From NCBI GenBank assembly GCA_903813345.2, contig CAIIXF020000005.1:27843375-27903374 (forward strand): DNA of 60,000 nucleotides, given 5' to 3'. A program made the translations under genes and the position numbers. Positions 11,596-23,850 of the stretch are shown here, piece after piece. Each line of letters begins with the position of its first letter. Positions within the stretch are counted from its first letter, which is position 1. Source of the stretch: Owenia fusiformis (Eukaryota; Annelida; Polychaeta; Sabellida; Oweniidae). The notes below the pieces were generated by a model that did not search any database, was not told the DNA's origin, and saw nothing but the letters and a program-made list of their open reading frames with translations.

Positions 11596-13917
11596 GTACA
11601 TCGTCTGTACATTCAGTTTGTTTTGATACACCATAAAACTGATCGAGGATTTTTTTAAGTCCTGCATTTATCACAGGAGAGAAGTGGTAGTGAACACGAG
11701 ACCAAAAGATAAACAAATCAATAATTTAAACAAGGTCGACAATTTTTTTCTAGTTCAAAGGGAGAATGACGTAAATACATCATATAAAAATCAGGTCAAA
11801 ATAACAAATGAGAGGCTATATCCAGAGAATTACAAGGTATGATATGATTCAAAGACGAAAGATACTTAATAAAACTGATCTCTGTTAAGTTGCGCTCTAG
11901 ATCTGTTCATACCTTTAGGCTATCAAAGTCACATCCAGTTACGAAAGTTATTAATTTTCTAGAGATTCATAGAAAGTAATTTAGCAAAACTAAATTTAGT
12001 AAAACTAAATAAGGTTGAGTGATTGTTTTAAGTTGATATCGTGACATATACAAAAGTAATTCTAATATTGGCGTTGGTCGGTGCGTTATTACTTTATGAC
12101 TATATTACAACTGGTATGTCATTTCAACACTATTTTTACAGACGACTCGAAGTCTGGATCTAATTATAAACCTCTCAATTAATCAGTTAACTCGTCTTAT
12201 ATATGTAGTTAATTAATTTACTTAATTACTGATACAATATACGAGATGCAAGTAGAAATCATCTTGATTTACTTCATTGAATAGTCAAAGTTTAGTTGAA
12301 CGGATATCATATTTGAAGTCTACATGTAAAATTGCACCTAGATATGTGGTTTTAAAAAGTATTTACCAACTTTGAAAATTCCAGCTTTGAAAATGTGACT
12401 TCTAGGTTGGGGAGATTCTCCATAGACCCTCTGTTACAAAGCCACAAAACGTAACAATATATTTTCTCGTGTTGGGCAGATAGTATTTTCTTTTACTGGA
12501 CATATTTCCGTTTGTATAATTATCAGACACATAAGGATTATATGAAAATTGATCCACTTAACTGATAATATTCAAGTTCAGGGAATTTTCTTATATACCT
12601 GTTGTAAAATTAACCCAAATCAGCCACCTTTGGGCGGAAGTTCAATCGACCATGCCAAGGTCACACCAACTGCTTGCGACTGAGATGACGTCGTTCTTGC
12701 TATATGCTGGATCATTTTGTCAGATATTGGCATTAATTTCCTGCACTAGCTATCTATGGTCATCTGGGGGATGGGCCTTAATGTGATTCTGAACAGTTAA
12801 CGGGATCTCGGTTTCTATTACATTTATATGTTCTTAATTTCTTACATGCTTGTAGTCTAAGAGGAAGCCCTTATCTTACGATGGCATTTCTAAGAGAGGG
12901 CATCTAGAAGTGCCTTTGCTCGTAAATATTAGTGCTCTAGTTGGGGATGCTCGGGTCCCCGTTGTCCAGAGTATACGGGATCATTTTTCTCATCTCCATG
13001 CTTGCTGACAGATTAGATAAGATTCAAGGGTAGACAATAGCGATAAAGTGATTGTTTCTTGATGTAATGTGACCAAAGGGACTTCTACTTCTATAGATTC
13101 TAAGGCTTGTGTCATAAATTCTTCAGGAGGCGATACATCGGAATTGGAAGCAATATCCAGCTAATGATTAATGAATGATTGAACGGTACCGTACCGAATA
13201 TATGGAAAACATCGGAGTATACGTACATACCTTGCCTTAGGCAAATATATAATCCGCAAGTAAGCGATTGAATGCAAGAATACTAATCCAGGACATCACT
13301 GATAACTCGGAGAAGATTCTGTTACAAATGTAAAGGATTTGAATGTTATGCAAGCGCAGTAACTCAAAGTTCCAGATTTCACAAAACAAGACAGACGCAA
13401 AATTGAGATACGCTTTAGGACAAAATTCTCTACGGATATCAACATGTAAATATTCGCAAGAAGACTACTTTAGAGACAACGATATGCATATGGTGATGTA
13501 CTTATAGGTTCATGTCATCACCATTGATAAATTACATGAGACATAAGAAGTATAGAAGACATGTAGAATACTAAAAGAGGGGGATCAACGGATTGATAAA
13601 TGAAGCGAGAAAATAGGCAATTTAATACCATGTGGAGAATGGATGATGTACCAGTATTCTGTAAATAAAAGCATTATTAATAAAGCAGCAATCGATTGAT
13701 AGATTTATGTTTTCGATTCACCGATCCTAGTGACATTGATGGTACATTTTCTGAGGATACAACACCATATTGAAGGGCGATGTTACGTCACTGAAGTTGA
13801 TTAACAGGCCAAAATGGTAAGTACACAATTTAAGGTAGACGGGTGGAACATATTTCGGGCATTTTTTTGTGCAGCCAGTGAAACTATAAATGAAAAAATA
13901 CTTGATGTCCCCCATTT
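11596..13917. other. Unassigned DNA, ~2.3 kb
   Basis: I see nothing coding and no strong repeat. The minus-strand frame at 13727-13915 has no recognisable motif. Confidence 0.45.
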
Positions 13918-14097
13918 ACGGTCACATTATTTTGCTAAAGGGTGGCCGTACGGTGACCATAGCTTCATATAATCGATATGGAAAATCGACATAGTACTAC
14001 ATTGTACTTATCCCTGTATGTTATGCTGCTCATATTTCTCCCGATTCTGTGAAGCTACGGTCGCTGTACGGTTGACGTAGATCAAATGTTACTGAGG
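13918..14097 (-). mobile_element. MITE of the CCTCAGTTACATTTG family
   Basis: Read on the minus strand, the right end matches the element at 57217-57377: CCTCAGTAACATTTGATCTACG, then a CAACCGTA word, an AGC-GACCGTA word, and GAGAAATATG. The other end carries the related GGCCGTACGGTGA sequence in inverted orientation. It is ~180 bp and non-coding. A third copy seems to lie at 51190-51345. The superfamily is unknown. Confidence 0.55.
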
Positions 14098-14310
14098 TAT
14101 TACTTATACACACCTAATTAAAACATTTATAAATTTTTTCAAAAATGAATTTATTAAGTGAATAGGAAAACCAACAATAAGGTTAAGCATGAAAGCATGT
14201 GTCAAAAAGTGGTGTCGATGGCCAACTGGTGATTTTCAACGACACCATTTTTCACAAAACATAAACGAATTCGACCAAAAGATAACGAGTTATGATAACC
14301 ACATCAACTG

Positions 14311-14474
14311 CAGGCCCGTAGCCAGAGGGGGAGCTGGCCAGAAATTCTTTCACAATCATGCAGTTTTCCATCATTCTGAGAATTTTTCGCATGATTTTTA
14401 GCCAAAATTGTGAAAAAGCCCCCCCCCCCCCGGAAAAAGGCTCCCTCTCCCGGTAAAAGCTGGCTACGGGAAAG
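14311..14474. mobile_element. Non-autonomous DNA element, CAGGCCCGTAGCCAG termini
   Basis: The left end is CAGGCCCGTAGCCAG with a G-run after it. The right end is a C-run followed by CTGGCTACGGG, the inverted match, with its last four bases changed. The pentamer AACTG lies at 14306-14310 and 14475-14479, consistent with a 5-bp target duplication. The same ends and duplication length recur at 19586-19865 and 20600-20793. Confidence 0.6.
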
Positions 14475-14506
14475 AACTGTGGATTCATTCTTGAATTATG
14501 AAGATG

Positions 14507-14519
14507 AAGTTGGAGCAAC
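14507..14519 (+). repeat. Left target-site duplication of LINE insertion (13 bp)
   Basis: AAGTTGGAGCAAC occurs here and again at 15076-15088, immediately after the A-tail of the element between them. Confidence 0.85.
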
Positions 14520-15075
14520 CAAGTCCAGACCATTGGCCACCTACTCCATCATTGTGAATTGGCAAACAAGTTGCTGAGTGATATTAAGAAATGGTTGCCA
14601 GAGGGACTGTCCGTTTTAAGTGATCTGAGAACGATCATATTGGGTCCAGAAATCATGAACGAAAAATCAATACTATTAAACACAATTTTTGCATATATAA
14701 AAGATAAATTTATCTATGCAAATGTAAAAATGTACGACCAAATTTTGTAGGTTTAAAAAGTAATGTACAACAACATTTTCAGCTAGATATAAAGTTGGAG
14801 AAAGGGGACAAGTTGGGAGAGATCAAACATTTTATTGTAACATAATGAATTAACTTGAATTTTCTAGGAGGATCTTGCATATATAATATTATTACACTCC
14901 GAAGAATCTACATAAAATGTAGCAACAAGTCAATACTCTATGTACTCGTGGTGCTCTTGGCAGAAATACCTGCAATTTATTATAGATTAAATGTAGAACC
15001 TTATTTATATTGAACATTTGTATTTAGTGAATTGTAATGCTGCTAAACCTGATCTAATAAAAATCAATTAAAAAA
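14520..15075 (+). pseudogene. 5'-truncated LINE insertion with A-tail and 13-bp target duplication
   Basis: The insert is 556 bp and flanked by perfect 13-bp direct repeats (14507-14519 and 15076-15088). From its first base it is open in frame to the stop near 14748. The product is ~76 residues resembling the extreme C-terminus of an animal LINE ORF2: a T-I-G-H-L-L-H-H-C zinc-motif end, then an I-K-K-W-L segment and a terminal region ending YDQIL. About 320 bases of 3' untranslated sequence follow, with AATAAA near 15057 and a short A-tail. Severe 5' truncation, a target duplication and an A-tail are the standard result of target-primed reverse transcription. The translation from 14559 has no independent start and is not a gene. 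The perfect duplication suggests it is younger than the LINE piece at 3536-4285. Confidence 0.8.
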
Positions 15076-15088
15076 AAGTTGGAGCAAC

Positions 15089-16330
15089 TGAAACCAAGGG
15101 CTTATTTAATACCCGGGACTTAAGTTGTGTACCAAACGAAACGAGAAACGACATCCGGGGCTTTGTATGATCTACATTTTGACACTAAACTCAATAGGGG
15201 CCAAACGTCTACTTTTTGAAATAATTGGTCAATTGTGACACTACCCCCTCTCTCTGCCGACAGAAATTTAAATTCACAAAAATCAAGCCAAAATATGCCA
15301 CTTGACTCGAAATTTTCCTTCAGATAACCCGGATAAACGCATTTTCAGAAGAAATGGCATGTTGTCATTGCAAAAAGATGACAACTGTACCTACATACTA
15401 GCTAACTGACTCGTCATGATCACAATTGTGTTGGGACTACATTCATTTTTTTAAACTACGTATTATGACGTATTAGAGCAGTTTGGCCAATCAAAACAGA
15501 CGCGGACAATCTACGTTTTCGACTGTTTCTGAACGGTTCGTGACCAAAATTCACTAAACTATGGAAAATATATTACGTTATAAGGATAGATTGTTTTTAC
15601 TTAACAACATGTGCTGACATATTCAGCTCTGGACTTGATCATGTCCAAAGGGGGTAACACGCACTGTCCGAATAAATTTTAAGTTCTCGCACCCCTATGT
15701 TTAAATTGGCTAATTCAAATCGGACGCGGTAAAAACCGAACGCCAATTTGCGAACGTTCCGGGTATTATACGTTCGCCCTTGCTAAAACCTTGTGAATCA
15801 AGATATAGTCTTACTTCAAGACTGTACATCCCCTCCTGGGGGAGGAGGGTGGGTACACAGTGTTGAAGCAACAAGACCATCCCAAGATCGGAAATATTTT
15901 TCGCAAAAATATTTCACGCGCCAGCTGTTCAAAAATTCCGATAAATAACATGTACATGTAGAATAGCATGACGCTCTAACTATGCTGTACTCAGTTAAAA
16001 GTGAAATATATAGGTATATGACGAATATACATTTTTACAAAGGTAACTTTTTATAATTCATAACGAGTTATTGATTAATAGAAAATGTTGAGAACAAATT
16101 TGTTTAGCAGGACATTTTATATGATGCTCTGACTCTGAACATTTTCCGGAATAATGGAGATCTGGTTATAATTCAAGCGACACAACTCGGTTGAAATAAG
16201 GTTTTCTGAAAACCAACGTCACTGACGTAAAAGCAATGAAGACGATGTAAAGGTTAATTAGGAATATTGCTCAACATGTTTTTGCTCCCAATGGAAATTC
16301 TACATAAGTTATGTTTTACGGAGTCTATCT
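15089..16330. other. Unassigned stretch, ~1.2 kb
   Basis: No supported gene or repeat. It is slightly richer in GC-containing patches (for example 15830-15850) than its surroundings. Confidence 0.4.
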
Positions 16331-16405
16331 ATAGACTGGCCTAATTCAAGCTGACAAAGCAGCTTGTAATGAAGATGCGGGTTCGTGTCCCGTGGGTGGC
16401 ATTAT
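16331..16405 (+). pseudogene. tRNA-like sequence, probable SINE head or tRNA relic
   Basis: GCGGGTTCGTGTCCCGT at ~16377-16393 can form a T-arm (CGGG/CCCG stem, 7-base loop) with a B-box-like GGGTTCG. About 20 bases upstream, CTTGTAATG resembles the anticodon region of a Thr(UGU) tRNA. A TGGCCTAATTCAAG string sits where a D-arm/A-box should be. The acceptor stem does not pair well, so this is not a functional tRNA. A tRNA-derived SINE head is the likeliest source. Confidence 0.35.
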
Positions 16406-16410
16406 CAAGT

Positions 16411-18448
16411 TTATCTTTCAGACCTGACATAGAAAACCTAACACTAAAGCAATTTATGAATACAAAATATCTCAAAGGGGAGCAAAAGCAAAGAATGCAG
16501 TTAAGCTCAGCGAAAATCGAACAACTTTATGCTTTGCTAACTATTAAATGATTTAAAGAAATAAAATTGTTCACCATCACAGTATGAGGATTTTATATAT
16601 CATCTTATCCTGCTGTCAATCTGTGTGGCATGTGTCATATTCAAGTCTGATTTAAGGAAAATTGACATAATTATCTATTTAGATTTGTAGGTTAATATTT
16701 GTAGTTCATCATATTTGCATATTTGAAAGATAGATCAGACGTTTTCAATATTACTCAATATTGATAGCAATTGATAATTGCATTTTTATTAAAGTTAAGA
16801 AAGTTACAAGGTTAAGTGTGTTACTTTTTAAAATCGATTGTACCTGTGTGATATATAATTTATATGTTCATTTATAAATAAAGAAAATGCTGATTGAGCA
16901 AAAACTCCCTCTCCTTAGACTCTTATGGGCCATCGTCCAATAAACATTTCACTTCACATTTCTCTTATTCTAACAGTTTTGAGCTAAATAATAATAGCAG
17001 TTTAAGTAATTTCTTATGTTGCTAATAGGAACAATTCCACAGACAAATACTCTTATGCAATCCAATGGGGAAACGTTGAAATCTTCGGAGTGATTATAAA
17101 AAACAATGATTTTCGGTACCCAACCCCATATGACAAGATATACAAAATGTCGCTCCATATGTCGAATTTTGGACGATTTTCAATTAATTTCAAGACCACC
17201 ATCACAAAAAGTCAAATATGGGTTGACACTGTAATATTCTGTAAATTCTTGACGAGACTGTTTAAACGTGGCTCTTTTTCAAATAGACTGACTTGACTTT
17301 CACAAACACTTTAAACTTTTAAGTAATTTCCTTTGATTAACTGATTAACACAATGCGGACACAATATAACACCCTCTAGTAGATATAACCGATATGAAGT
17401 TATTTATAATTAAACACGAAAGAACCTAATGTCATTTCTCTCCTTTCTTGTAAAAAGTAAAAGGGATATTTATAGCTCGATCAGAATAGCTGCAGCTAAA
17501 AGCTGATGTCTTTTAATTTAATTATTGGGGCTTATTGCAATGGCTTCATCCAAGTGCATCCTATTGAAGGTCCAACAGATCTAGCACTACAGTTGCTCGT
17601 TATCCTTTGCAACGGAAATGAGAGTCTTGAGGTAATATTGCGTAATTAGATTCTTCAGAGGATCGATTTGATTGTACGAGTATTAGAGGACTATGGTCAT
17701 TCCAAGAATGATTCTAACTGGAGATTTATTGCATTTAGTTCAAATCGTTTCTGGTGTTATCTTGGAATGGCGACTGCCATATGTTTGCCTTTTATTTGTT
17801 ATGTGGAATTTTCCGATAAGTGCCACTCGTACTACTTTCAGGTAATCACAATTTGATGTTTTTTCCTTCAGAGGATTTCCCAAGCTAGTTTCTGTGCAAT
17901 CTACTTGGTTACATTTCCCTTGATGTATCGAGGAGGATTGAAGGCATGTAAGGATCGCTCATGCATATTGATGTGAAATATTCAGATCTAAAATACGGGT
18001 TGACTGACATGTATACTTGACTTCAGATGTGCTCTGAGAATGTGTAATTGATGATTCTCGCTATCCCGAGATTTCTGGAAAGCAGTTCTTGAATCTGCAT
18101 ATCCATGGAGTGTACGAGGGGTGATCAATTAGTAATGGACGGTTTTTTACACAGATACTTTTTATACTCCTACCAGTGATACGTCATTCAATTATCTATC
18201 AATTCTGTAGATTTGAAGACAAAATATATAAAATATGTTGATATATCCTTATTTGTCTGAAGGTACAGGTACCCCGGGACCGACATTTACGTCACATATT
18301 CAGTTTTAAACATTGCATTTGAACGTGTAGCTTTAAAGCGCCATCAAAGCGCCGTTGGTGTGAACTTAGCTTAACGAATTGATCTACATGAACATGGAAA
18401 AGGAATCACCAGTTTTCCATGCTTCTCAGTATATCGTGTTCCATTGGA
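16411..18448. other. Unassigned DNA, ~2 kb
   Basis: No gene is supported. A frame at 17668-17856 contains ICLPFICYVEF, and its last part before a GTAATC donor-like site (CTTTCAG|GTAATC, 17834-17846) loosely resembles the segment at 43007-43080. At 18117 a GGGGTGATCAATTAGTAATG string resembles mariner ends, but no inverted partner was found. Confidence 0.4.
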
Positions 18449-19376
18449 AAGTATTAAGACGTGTCGCAAAAACCTCGCGCACGCATTGTTACACATTTTG
18501 TGGCGTAATCCAGAGGATCCTCGCTTTTAACATGATAGAATGTGACGTATTTGAGAAAAATGTACACACATGAAAATTCTTTCGTCCTCCACATTTACCT
18601 CTATATCTCAAAACATTTTAGACGAATAACTCTGATATCATATATACATTGTTAATGGGCTAGGAGCATCATAAAACACGAATCAATTGATATTTTAGGT
18701 GAAATAAATATACGTGTTGCTGTGCTTCAAAATAGGCGAATGGCGTAAATTAGCCCTATTTTAATGAATTTTGAAAACCTTTCGTCCTCCACTTTTCCAC
18801 ATACAACAGAAAACACATACTTTTGTGAACAAAATCAACTATTTATTAATAAACTAGAGTTTAGGAGCAAAATAATCATGTATGATTTATTAAAAATTGA
18901 TCTCGTGTTTTTTGTTTAATGTACACCTGAAAAGTTGAAGGTACCAAAAAATGAGCAAAAAAGGTCACTGTCAACAGAATCTATTTTTCAGACTCTATGA
19001 CGTCACAATATGGGACGCTTACTAAAATTCATCCTTTGAAATAAAACTTCCATCTACCTTTATCAAGACGAAAAATAAGTATTATAGTCATATATTGTTT
19101 GAGTTATGAGCGTTTAAAGACGAAAAATAATTCAAAATGTAACGTGTCAACATTGGATATTTGCCAGATGTTTTGGTAAAAAACTCTTTTTTAAAAACGA
19201 ACGCGCAAAAAATGTGAACGGAGTGTAGTTGATCTAAAATCTTCATCGAAACAGCTTTAAAATGATATATAACTTTAATTAGAATATTATCTTATAATCC
19301 GGGGAATCAAAGTTACATTCACGCGATACCCTTAAAAAACAAATGCGCCACCTTTTTGCGATACGTCTAATGTTTC
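18449..19376. mobile_element. Possible DNA element with ~30-bp imperfect terminal inverted repeats
   Basis: AGACGTGTCGCAAAAACC near 18456 and, inverted, TTTTTGCGATACGTCT near 19355-19370 are similar. The match extends weakly inward through GCGC and TTGTT words. The interior has a short direct repeat, CTTTCGTCCTCCAC, at ~18581 and ~18780. There is no transposase-like frame. Ends and target duplication are uncertain. Confidence 0.3.
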
Positions 19377-19580
19377 GTTACATGCTATCGTGGTTGACAT
19401 GAAGAGTCTACTGTTTGTTTCAATAACTATAAATGCAACGGAAGAATGATCAAAATTGAAATAAATGAGACAATCTCATGTCTTAGAGTGCAACCACACG
19501 CTATAATTGCAATTTAGCTGCCATGTTTTAGATTTATCTAACGATAGTTAACGTGTCTAACCGTTCTTTTATATCACATA

Positions 19581-19870
19581 CCGACCAGGGATGTAGCCAG
19601 CTTTCAGTCAGGGGGGGGGTGCGATCGCCAAAAAAATTTCGTTTTTCAATCAGGGTTGCGATTGTGGCATGAACAAGCCAAAAAATTAAGATTTATCTTG
19701 AATTTTACAAAAAAAGGATGCAACTTCCTTCAAGATTGAGCTAGGAGCTTCAAATAAAAATCATTTTAAAACTCTTTTTCTTTCATCTCATGGTTATATC
19801 TTTATTGGTTTGGGGGGGGGCTTCGATCGCACCCATCGCACCCCCCCCCCCTCGCTACGCCTATGCCGTC
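19581..19870. mobile_element. G/C-run DNA element with near-perfect 5-bp target duplication
   Basis: The element is 19586-19865: CAGGGATGTAGCCAG, then a G-run and GTGCGATCG on the left; GATCGCACC, a C-run and CTCGCTACGCCTATG on the right. The termini are inverted relatives of the CAGGCCCGTAGCCAG ends at 14311 and 20600. The flanking pentamers are CCGAC (19581-19585) and CCGTC (19866-19870), a 4-of-5 match. The interior is non-coding. Confidence 0.6.
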
Positions 19871-20594
19871 TGTTTGGGTTGAGGCAATAAACGTACAATA
19901 ATTCAAGACGTTATCAGATCCAATATTGATGGTTTTAATCAATCGGATTAATTAAATAATTACGTCGTGTCGATACGACCGGGGTGATAATATCAATACG
20001 TATTGAGGCTGTCGCTCTGAACGCTAGATTGATTAAGGTGATGCATTTAAGTTGTAATTTTTCAAAAGAGACCAAATTGAAATACTGGTGTTATTGAAAG
20101 GAGTACGCAATGGATGAGCTATCAAGGAACATTCCATAAGCCAATTCTCTAATTGTTGCAGTCTCTCGGAGTCTACATAATCACGGTGAATATCATTTAC
20201 TATTCGAATTGTCTATTCATAGTGAAATATTAGGCAAGGCATGAACCTCGTGTCTAATGGGATTGAACAATAATTACAAAAAAACGATTTGGCTTAGCTT
20301 TTAATAAAATTGGCAATATGGAAATTATAAGCTCGGTTGAACATTTCTCATGAGATAACATAAGATACGACATTACATCTGGAACATAACATAATATAGT
20401 CAAATCACAAACTAATATACTGTGACAAGAATTTAGCTTATCTATCGCAAGGTATAATTTAATAGTCCAAAAAATGTTCCAATACATATTAATTACCTTA
20501 TTACAAAAATCTATAGTTTGATCTAAGTCTCTCGAATATAAATTTATCTTTGTGTCTCAGAATTCTTACGTAAATGTGATATGTATGTGTGACA
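19871..20594. other. Unassigned stretch
   Basis: Nothing supported. The minus-strand frame at 20254-20487 has no recognisable motif. Confidence 0.4.
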
Positions 20595-20798
20595 GCACTC
20601 AGGCCCGTAGCCAGGATTTGCCAAGGGGGGAGGGTACCTTTTGAAAAATTCCAGGGGGTTCACTTTTCGTCCAAAGATGGCCAAAATCACTTAAAAAGTG
20701 TCCAGAACGATGAAAAACTGCATTATTTTGAAAGAATTTTTGGCCAGGGGGAGGGGTTCGAACCCATCGACCCCCCCCCTGGCTACAGCCCTGGCACT
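20595..20798. mobile_element. 194-bp DNA element, 16-bp terminal inverted repeats, 5-bp target duplication GCACT
   Basis: The element is 20600-20793. The left end CAGGCCCGTAGCCAGG and the right end CCTGGCTACAGCCCTG are inverted copies with two mismatches. The flanks carry identical GCACT at 20595-20599 and 20794-20798. There are G-runs after the left end and a C-run before the right. Frames on both strands (20589-20858, 20599-20811) are by-products. This is the best-preserved member of the family in the window. Confidence 0.75.
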
Positions 20799-21053
20799 GC
20801 TGGAAATACAATCTCGTATAGGAAGGTAAAAAAGCATTTAAATCACAGACTTGCGTGAATCGATGGATTATGGAAAGTGAGTATTACATCCAAAAAATGT
20901 AACTACGACATACTTTGCAACTCATGATCAATTGTTTATCCCGACATTTTGGTCTATAATTTATCATTTTAACGATCAATTTGCGTGCAGAGTTTTGCTC
21001 ATCATAAAGTTAACAAAGGTACCCTGCGCACATAGTCGAGTTTAAACAATGTT

Positions 21054-21155
21054 TAAGTAAAGATATCTTCTCTTAAACGTTTATTAATTATTATGTCGAC
21101 TACTAATTTAAGGGGGCCTGGTGTTATTAAATCTGAGTGCCTAGATGTAAATTGG
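21054..21155 (+). repeat. ~90-bp dispersed repeat, partner at 32849-32941
   Basis: The block carries AAACGTTTATTAATTATTAT, GTCGACTACT, AAGGGGGCCTGGTGTTA and CTGAGTGCCTAGATGTAAA. It recurs nearly identical and in the same orientation at 32849-32941, where it abuts the right arm of the long-inverted-repeat element. The parent element is unknown. Confidence 0.7.
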
Positions 21156-21239
21156 GAAATGTATCTTCAGGAAAATGTCAAGTCAACCGAAGCATTAATA
21201 ATAGATAGAACAGTTATCATGGCAAATATTAATTCATGA

Positions 21240-21322
21240 AAACGCAGAATGAAATTCTGCGTAAGGGACTGTTTCGAAAAAAGTCAGCCCATCCTTGTGG
21301 GGATCGAACCTACGACCCCTCG
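21240..21322 (-). repeat. tRNA-like B-box remnant and small hairpin
   Basis: On the minus strand GTAGGTTCGATCCCCAC (around 21297-21313) fits a tRNA T-arm/B-box with one stem mismatch, suggesting a SINE or tRNA relic. A perfect 9-bp hairpin (ACGCAGAAT / ATTCTGCGT, 3-base loop) lies at ~21241-21261. The relic stops where the MITE at 21323 begins. No A-box could be identified. Confidence 0.3.
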
Positions 21323-21757
21323 CTATGACGGAACGTCAATGTGACAAAATGGATACGAGTTTTTTTTGTTTTCTCGATTTAAACTTACGTGTAAGTCATG
21401 TTGCGAATTAACATTTAGTACAAAGTTAGACAATATAGTCTAGCGTCTAGATATGCTCTCGGTTTTGAATTTGACTTTTTAATAAAGCTTTAATTCATGC
21501 ATTTCGACCATCGCTTTTGTTACATTCAAGTAAGTCGTCAAAGTAACGTAATATAACGGACTTTCGTCAATGTAACAAAAGCTATATGAAATGTAACTTC
21601 ATTTACAAAACAAATTCCAAAACTGGACTATTATATTTTCTAGCTTTGTGCCAAATTATAATCTGCAACTTGACTTTATAAGAAGGTTTAAATCGAGAAA
21701 ACAAAAAACAATAAACAGGAAGTTCATCCATTTTGTTACATTGACGTTCTGTCAAAG
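21323..21757. mobile_element. Palindromic MITE, ~435 bp
   Basis: Left arm ~21323-21440 and right arm ~21640-21757 are inverted copies. Shared words are GAACGTCAATGT-ACAAAATGGA, TTTTGTTTTCTCGATTTAAAC and a CAAAG(C/T)TAGA word. The centre holds a second, inner inverted pair around CTTTTGTTACATT (21511-21525) and AATGTAACAAAAG (21570-21582). It is non-coding. The target duplication is unclear. Confidence 0.7.
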
Positions 21758-21762
21758 TAACC

Positions 21763-23796
21763 AGTTGTGGAACAGTGAGTTGTGCGATTTGATTATAAGG
21801 AGTAATATGTGTAAATGTAACTGATTACAAATGTTTTTTATGATCATATGATCCGAGGTCATAATAACAATAGATGCATATAAATAGATATGATATCCTA
21901 GACTTTGTTCTATAAGACAAGTATGCAATAGCATAAAGATAAAATAATATATTCTTGAATTTTTGTGAAAGACAATGTGATTATCATAAGAGCACAATCA
22001 CTCATATTTCGATGTTTGAATTGAATTATCTTTATCATATGAAAAGTTCAGCTTTTTTGATGAAGGAGGAAAGCTTTTCCTGTTTTCTTTGGGTATACGT
22101 TTTTTGACACCCAGTATATGGTTCATTTGGTTTTGGATGAGTCTTGGGTGCAACAGAATATTTCATTGCAAGAGTCGACATTATATATGCATAGCAAATT
22201 AAAAGGTAATATGAGTATGAAAGAAGAATCAGATAAAGTTCTGAGAAACATCAAAATAATGAAAATTGAAATTAAACCACTCGTATATCAAATTAATCAA
22301 GTTGCAGTTGATCGTATTGGGATTTTTATGTTCGTTATCAATGTCTTAAAATCGCATAATCCTTTTGTCATCTATATAGTGTATCAAGGTCAGAATTGTA
22401 CGTACATGTATGTAATGTACTGTCAACATGGAAAACAGATGTCTTAATTCGTCTACTCGGAATTCGTTATGTCTATGGATCGAATTGCTGTTGTGTTTTC
22501 GTGTTTTTGATACCGTTGTGTTTCTGCTACATATACCTCTGGGGCTTGATTAAGTTGTGATATATCATCAAACACAAAGGGCCTGTGATTTCAAAAGAGC
22601 GCTAATTTAATTACACCATACACTTCTAATTACATGTATGGCAGGCACATAAAGGATATATGAACAAAAGCTTTTAATAGTACTTTCGAAGAGAGATTAA
22701 ATTACCTTATTCGAATTCTAAGCGTCATTTATCCAAAAGGATTTTAGATTTATTAAGGCAAATTGGGTTGATTACACGGAGAAAGTAATTGTATATAATG
22801 GAACCCAAATTTTTAAAAAAGAATATAAATTGCATGTTTGGAGCAGCAACCCACGTTTGTCCAAAGAACCTTTACTGTTATACGTAGTAGTCTATCGTTA
22901 ACATTGAAAACGCACGATGGTTTATCTATGGATCATAATTAAACTAATGATCACCAATCTGTCAAACGTATGTTAATCCATAATTATTAGACAATCATGT
23001 CAGCGTATATCCTGCAATATTGATTATTCTATTTCGGATAAATATTAGCATGCAAAACTGTGCGATTAGTGTTCATGAGTAGGGTCTTCCTAAACATGAC
23101 ATCGAGGGGGCCTATTGTATTATACCCAACAGTCTGATTATTTATTTGTACTCTTAAATGTGTGACACAAATCGGAAAACAAATTAGGAGAATGAGATTC
23201 AAATTCATTTTGAAGCTCTCGTTGATGGATCTATTCTATTAGATTCAAATAGTGTCAAATGACTGTTGAATATTTTAAGCGGCCTCAGTCACACTCCGCA
23301 AATCTTTGTAAATTGCCATTTGTAGATTACAAAAATTCCTCTTTTATTAATCGAATCTTTCACTGTATTTTTTGTCAGGAAGCCTACTATTTTCAATAGA
23401 GGACTTATCTACGAGATGTGATTGATTATATTAAAGTACTACGGTTAATTAAACTGTGCAGTGCTTTGACCTTCTCTGTACCCGGCCAGGTTGTTTCAAT
23501 AATTACTCTAAATGCTTTTGTAATATTTATTAATTCTCCCTCATTTTCAAGATCATCGATCCTTAAGTGGTCTATTTTAACCGTCTGGTAAGTTTCATCG
23601 CCGTGTGTGCTTTTTCGTCGTCATTATGTATATCACGGGGTTCCCGGGTATAAGTTGCATCATTATTGCTAATGTACTATAGTTAAATGCCCAACAGGTT
23701 CTGTTCGGAAGTTGTTAGATTCGTCTGAGTTTGAAAGTCTTATAAATTTCTTATAAATTATAAATCTTATTTTCCAGACAAATTATTTGATTCCGG
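21763..23796. other. Unassigned DNA, ~2 kb
   Basis: The longest frame (22118-22447, 109 residues) is low in complexity, lacks a recognisable motif and is not accepted as a gene. No repeats are supported. Confidence 0.4.
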
Positions 23797-23850
23797 TGAT
23801 TATGGTCCCCTTTCCTTACGGCCCTATCTGGCCCTGACTGTGTAAAAGAC
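23797..23850 (+). repeat. Partner copy of the 3086-3145 repeat
   Basis: It shares GATTATGGTCCCCTTTCC, TACGGCCC, TGGCCC and GACTGTGTA with 3086-3145, in the same orientation. Confidence 0.55.

Noticed and set aside
16331-16405. Functional tRNA-Thr
   Set aside because: T-arm and anticodon-like words are present, but the acceptor stem does not pair and the D-arm is poor.
18117-18145. Mariner-like terminus GGGGTGATCAATTAGTAATG
   Set aside because: No inverted partner was found, so no element is called.
22118-22447. 109-residue frame containing LDESWV, reminiscent of mariner DESW motifs
   Set aside because: No other transposase motif or terminal repeat is nearby; a four-residue match is not enough.
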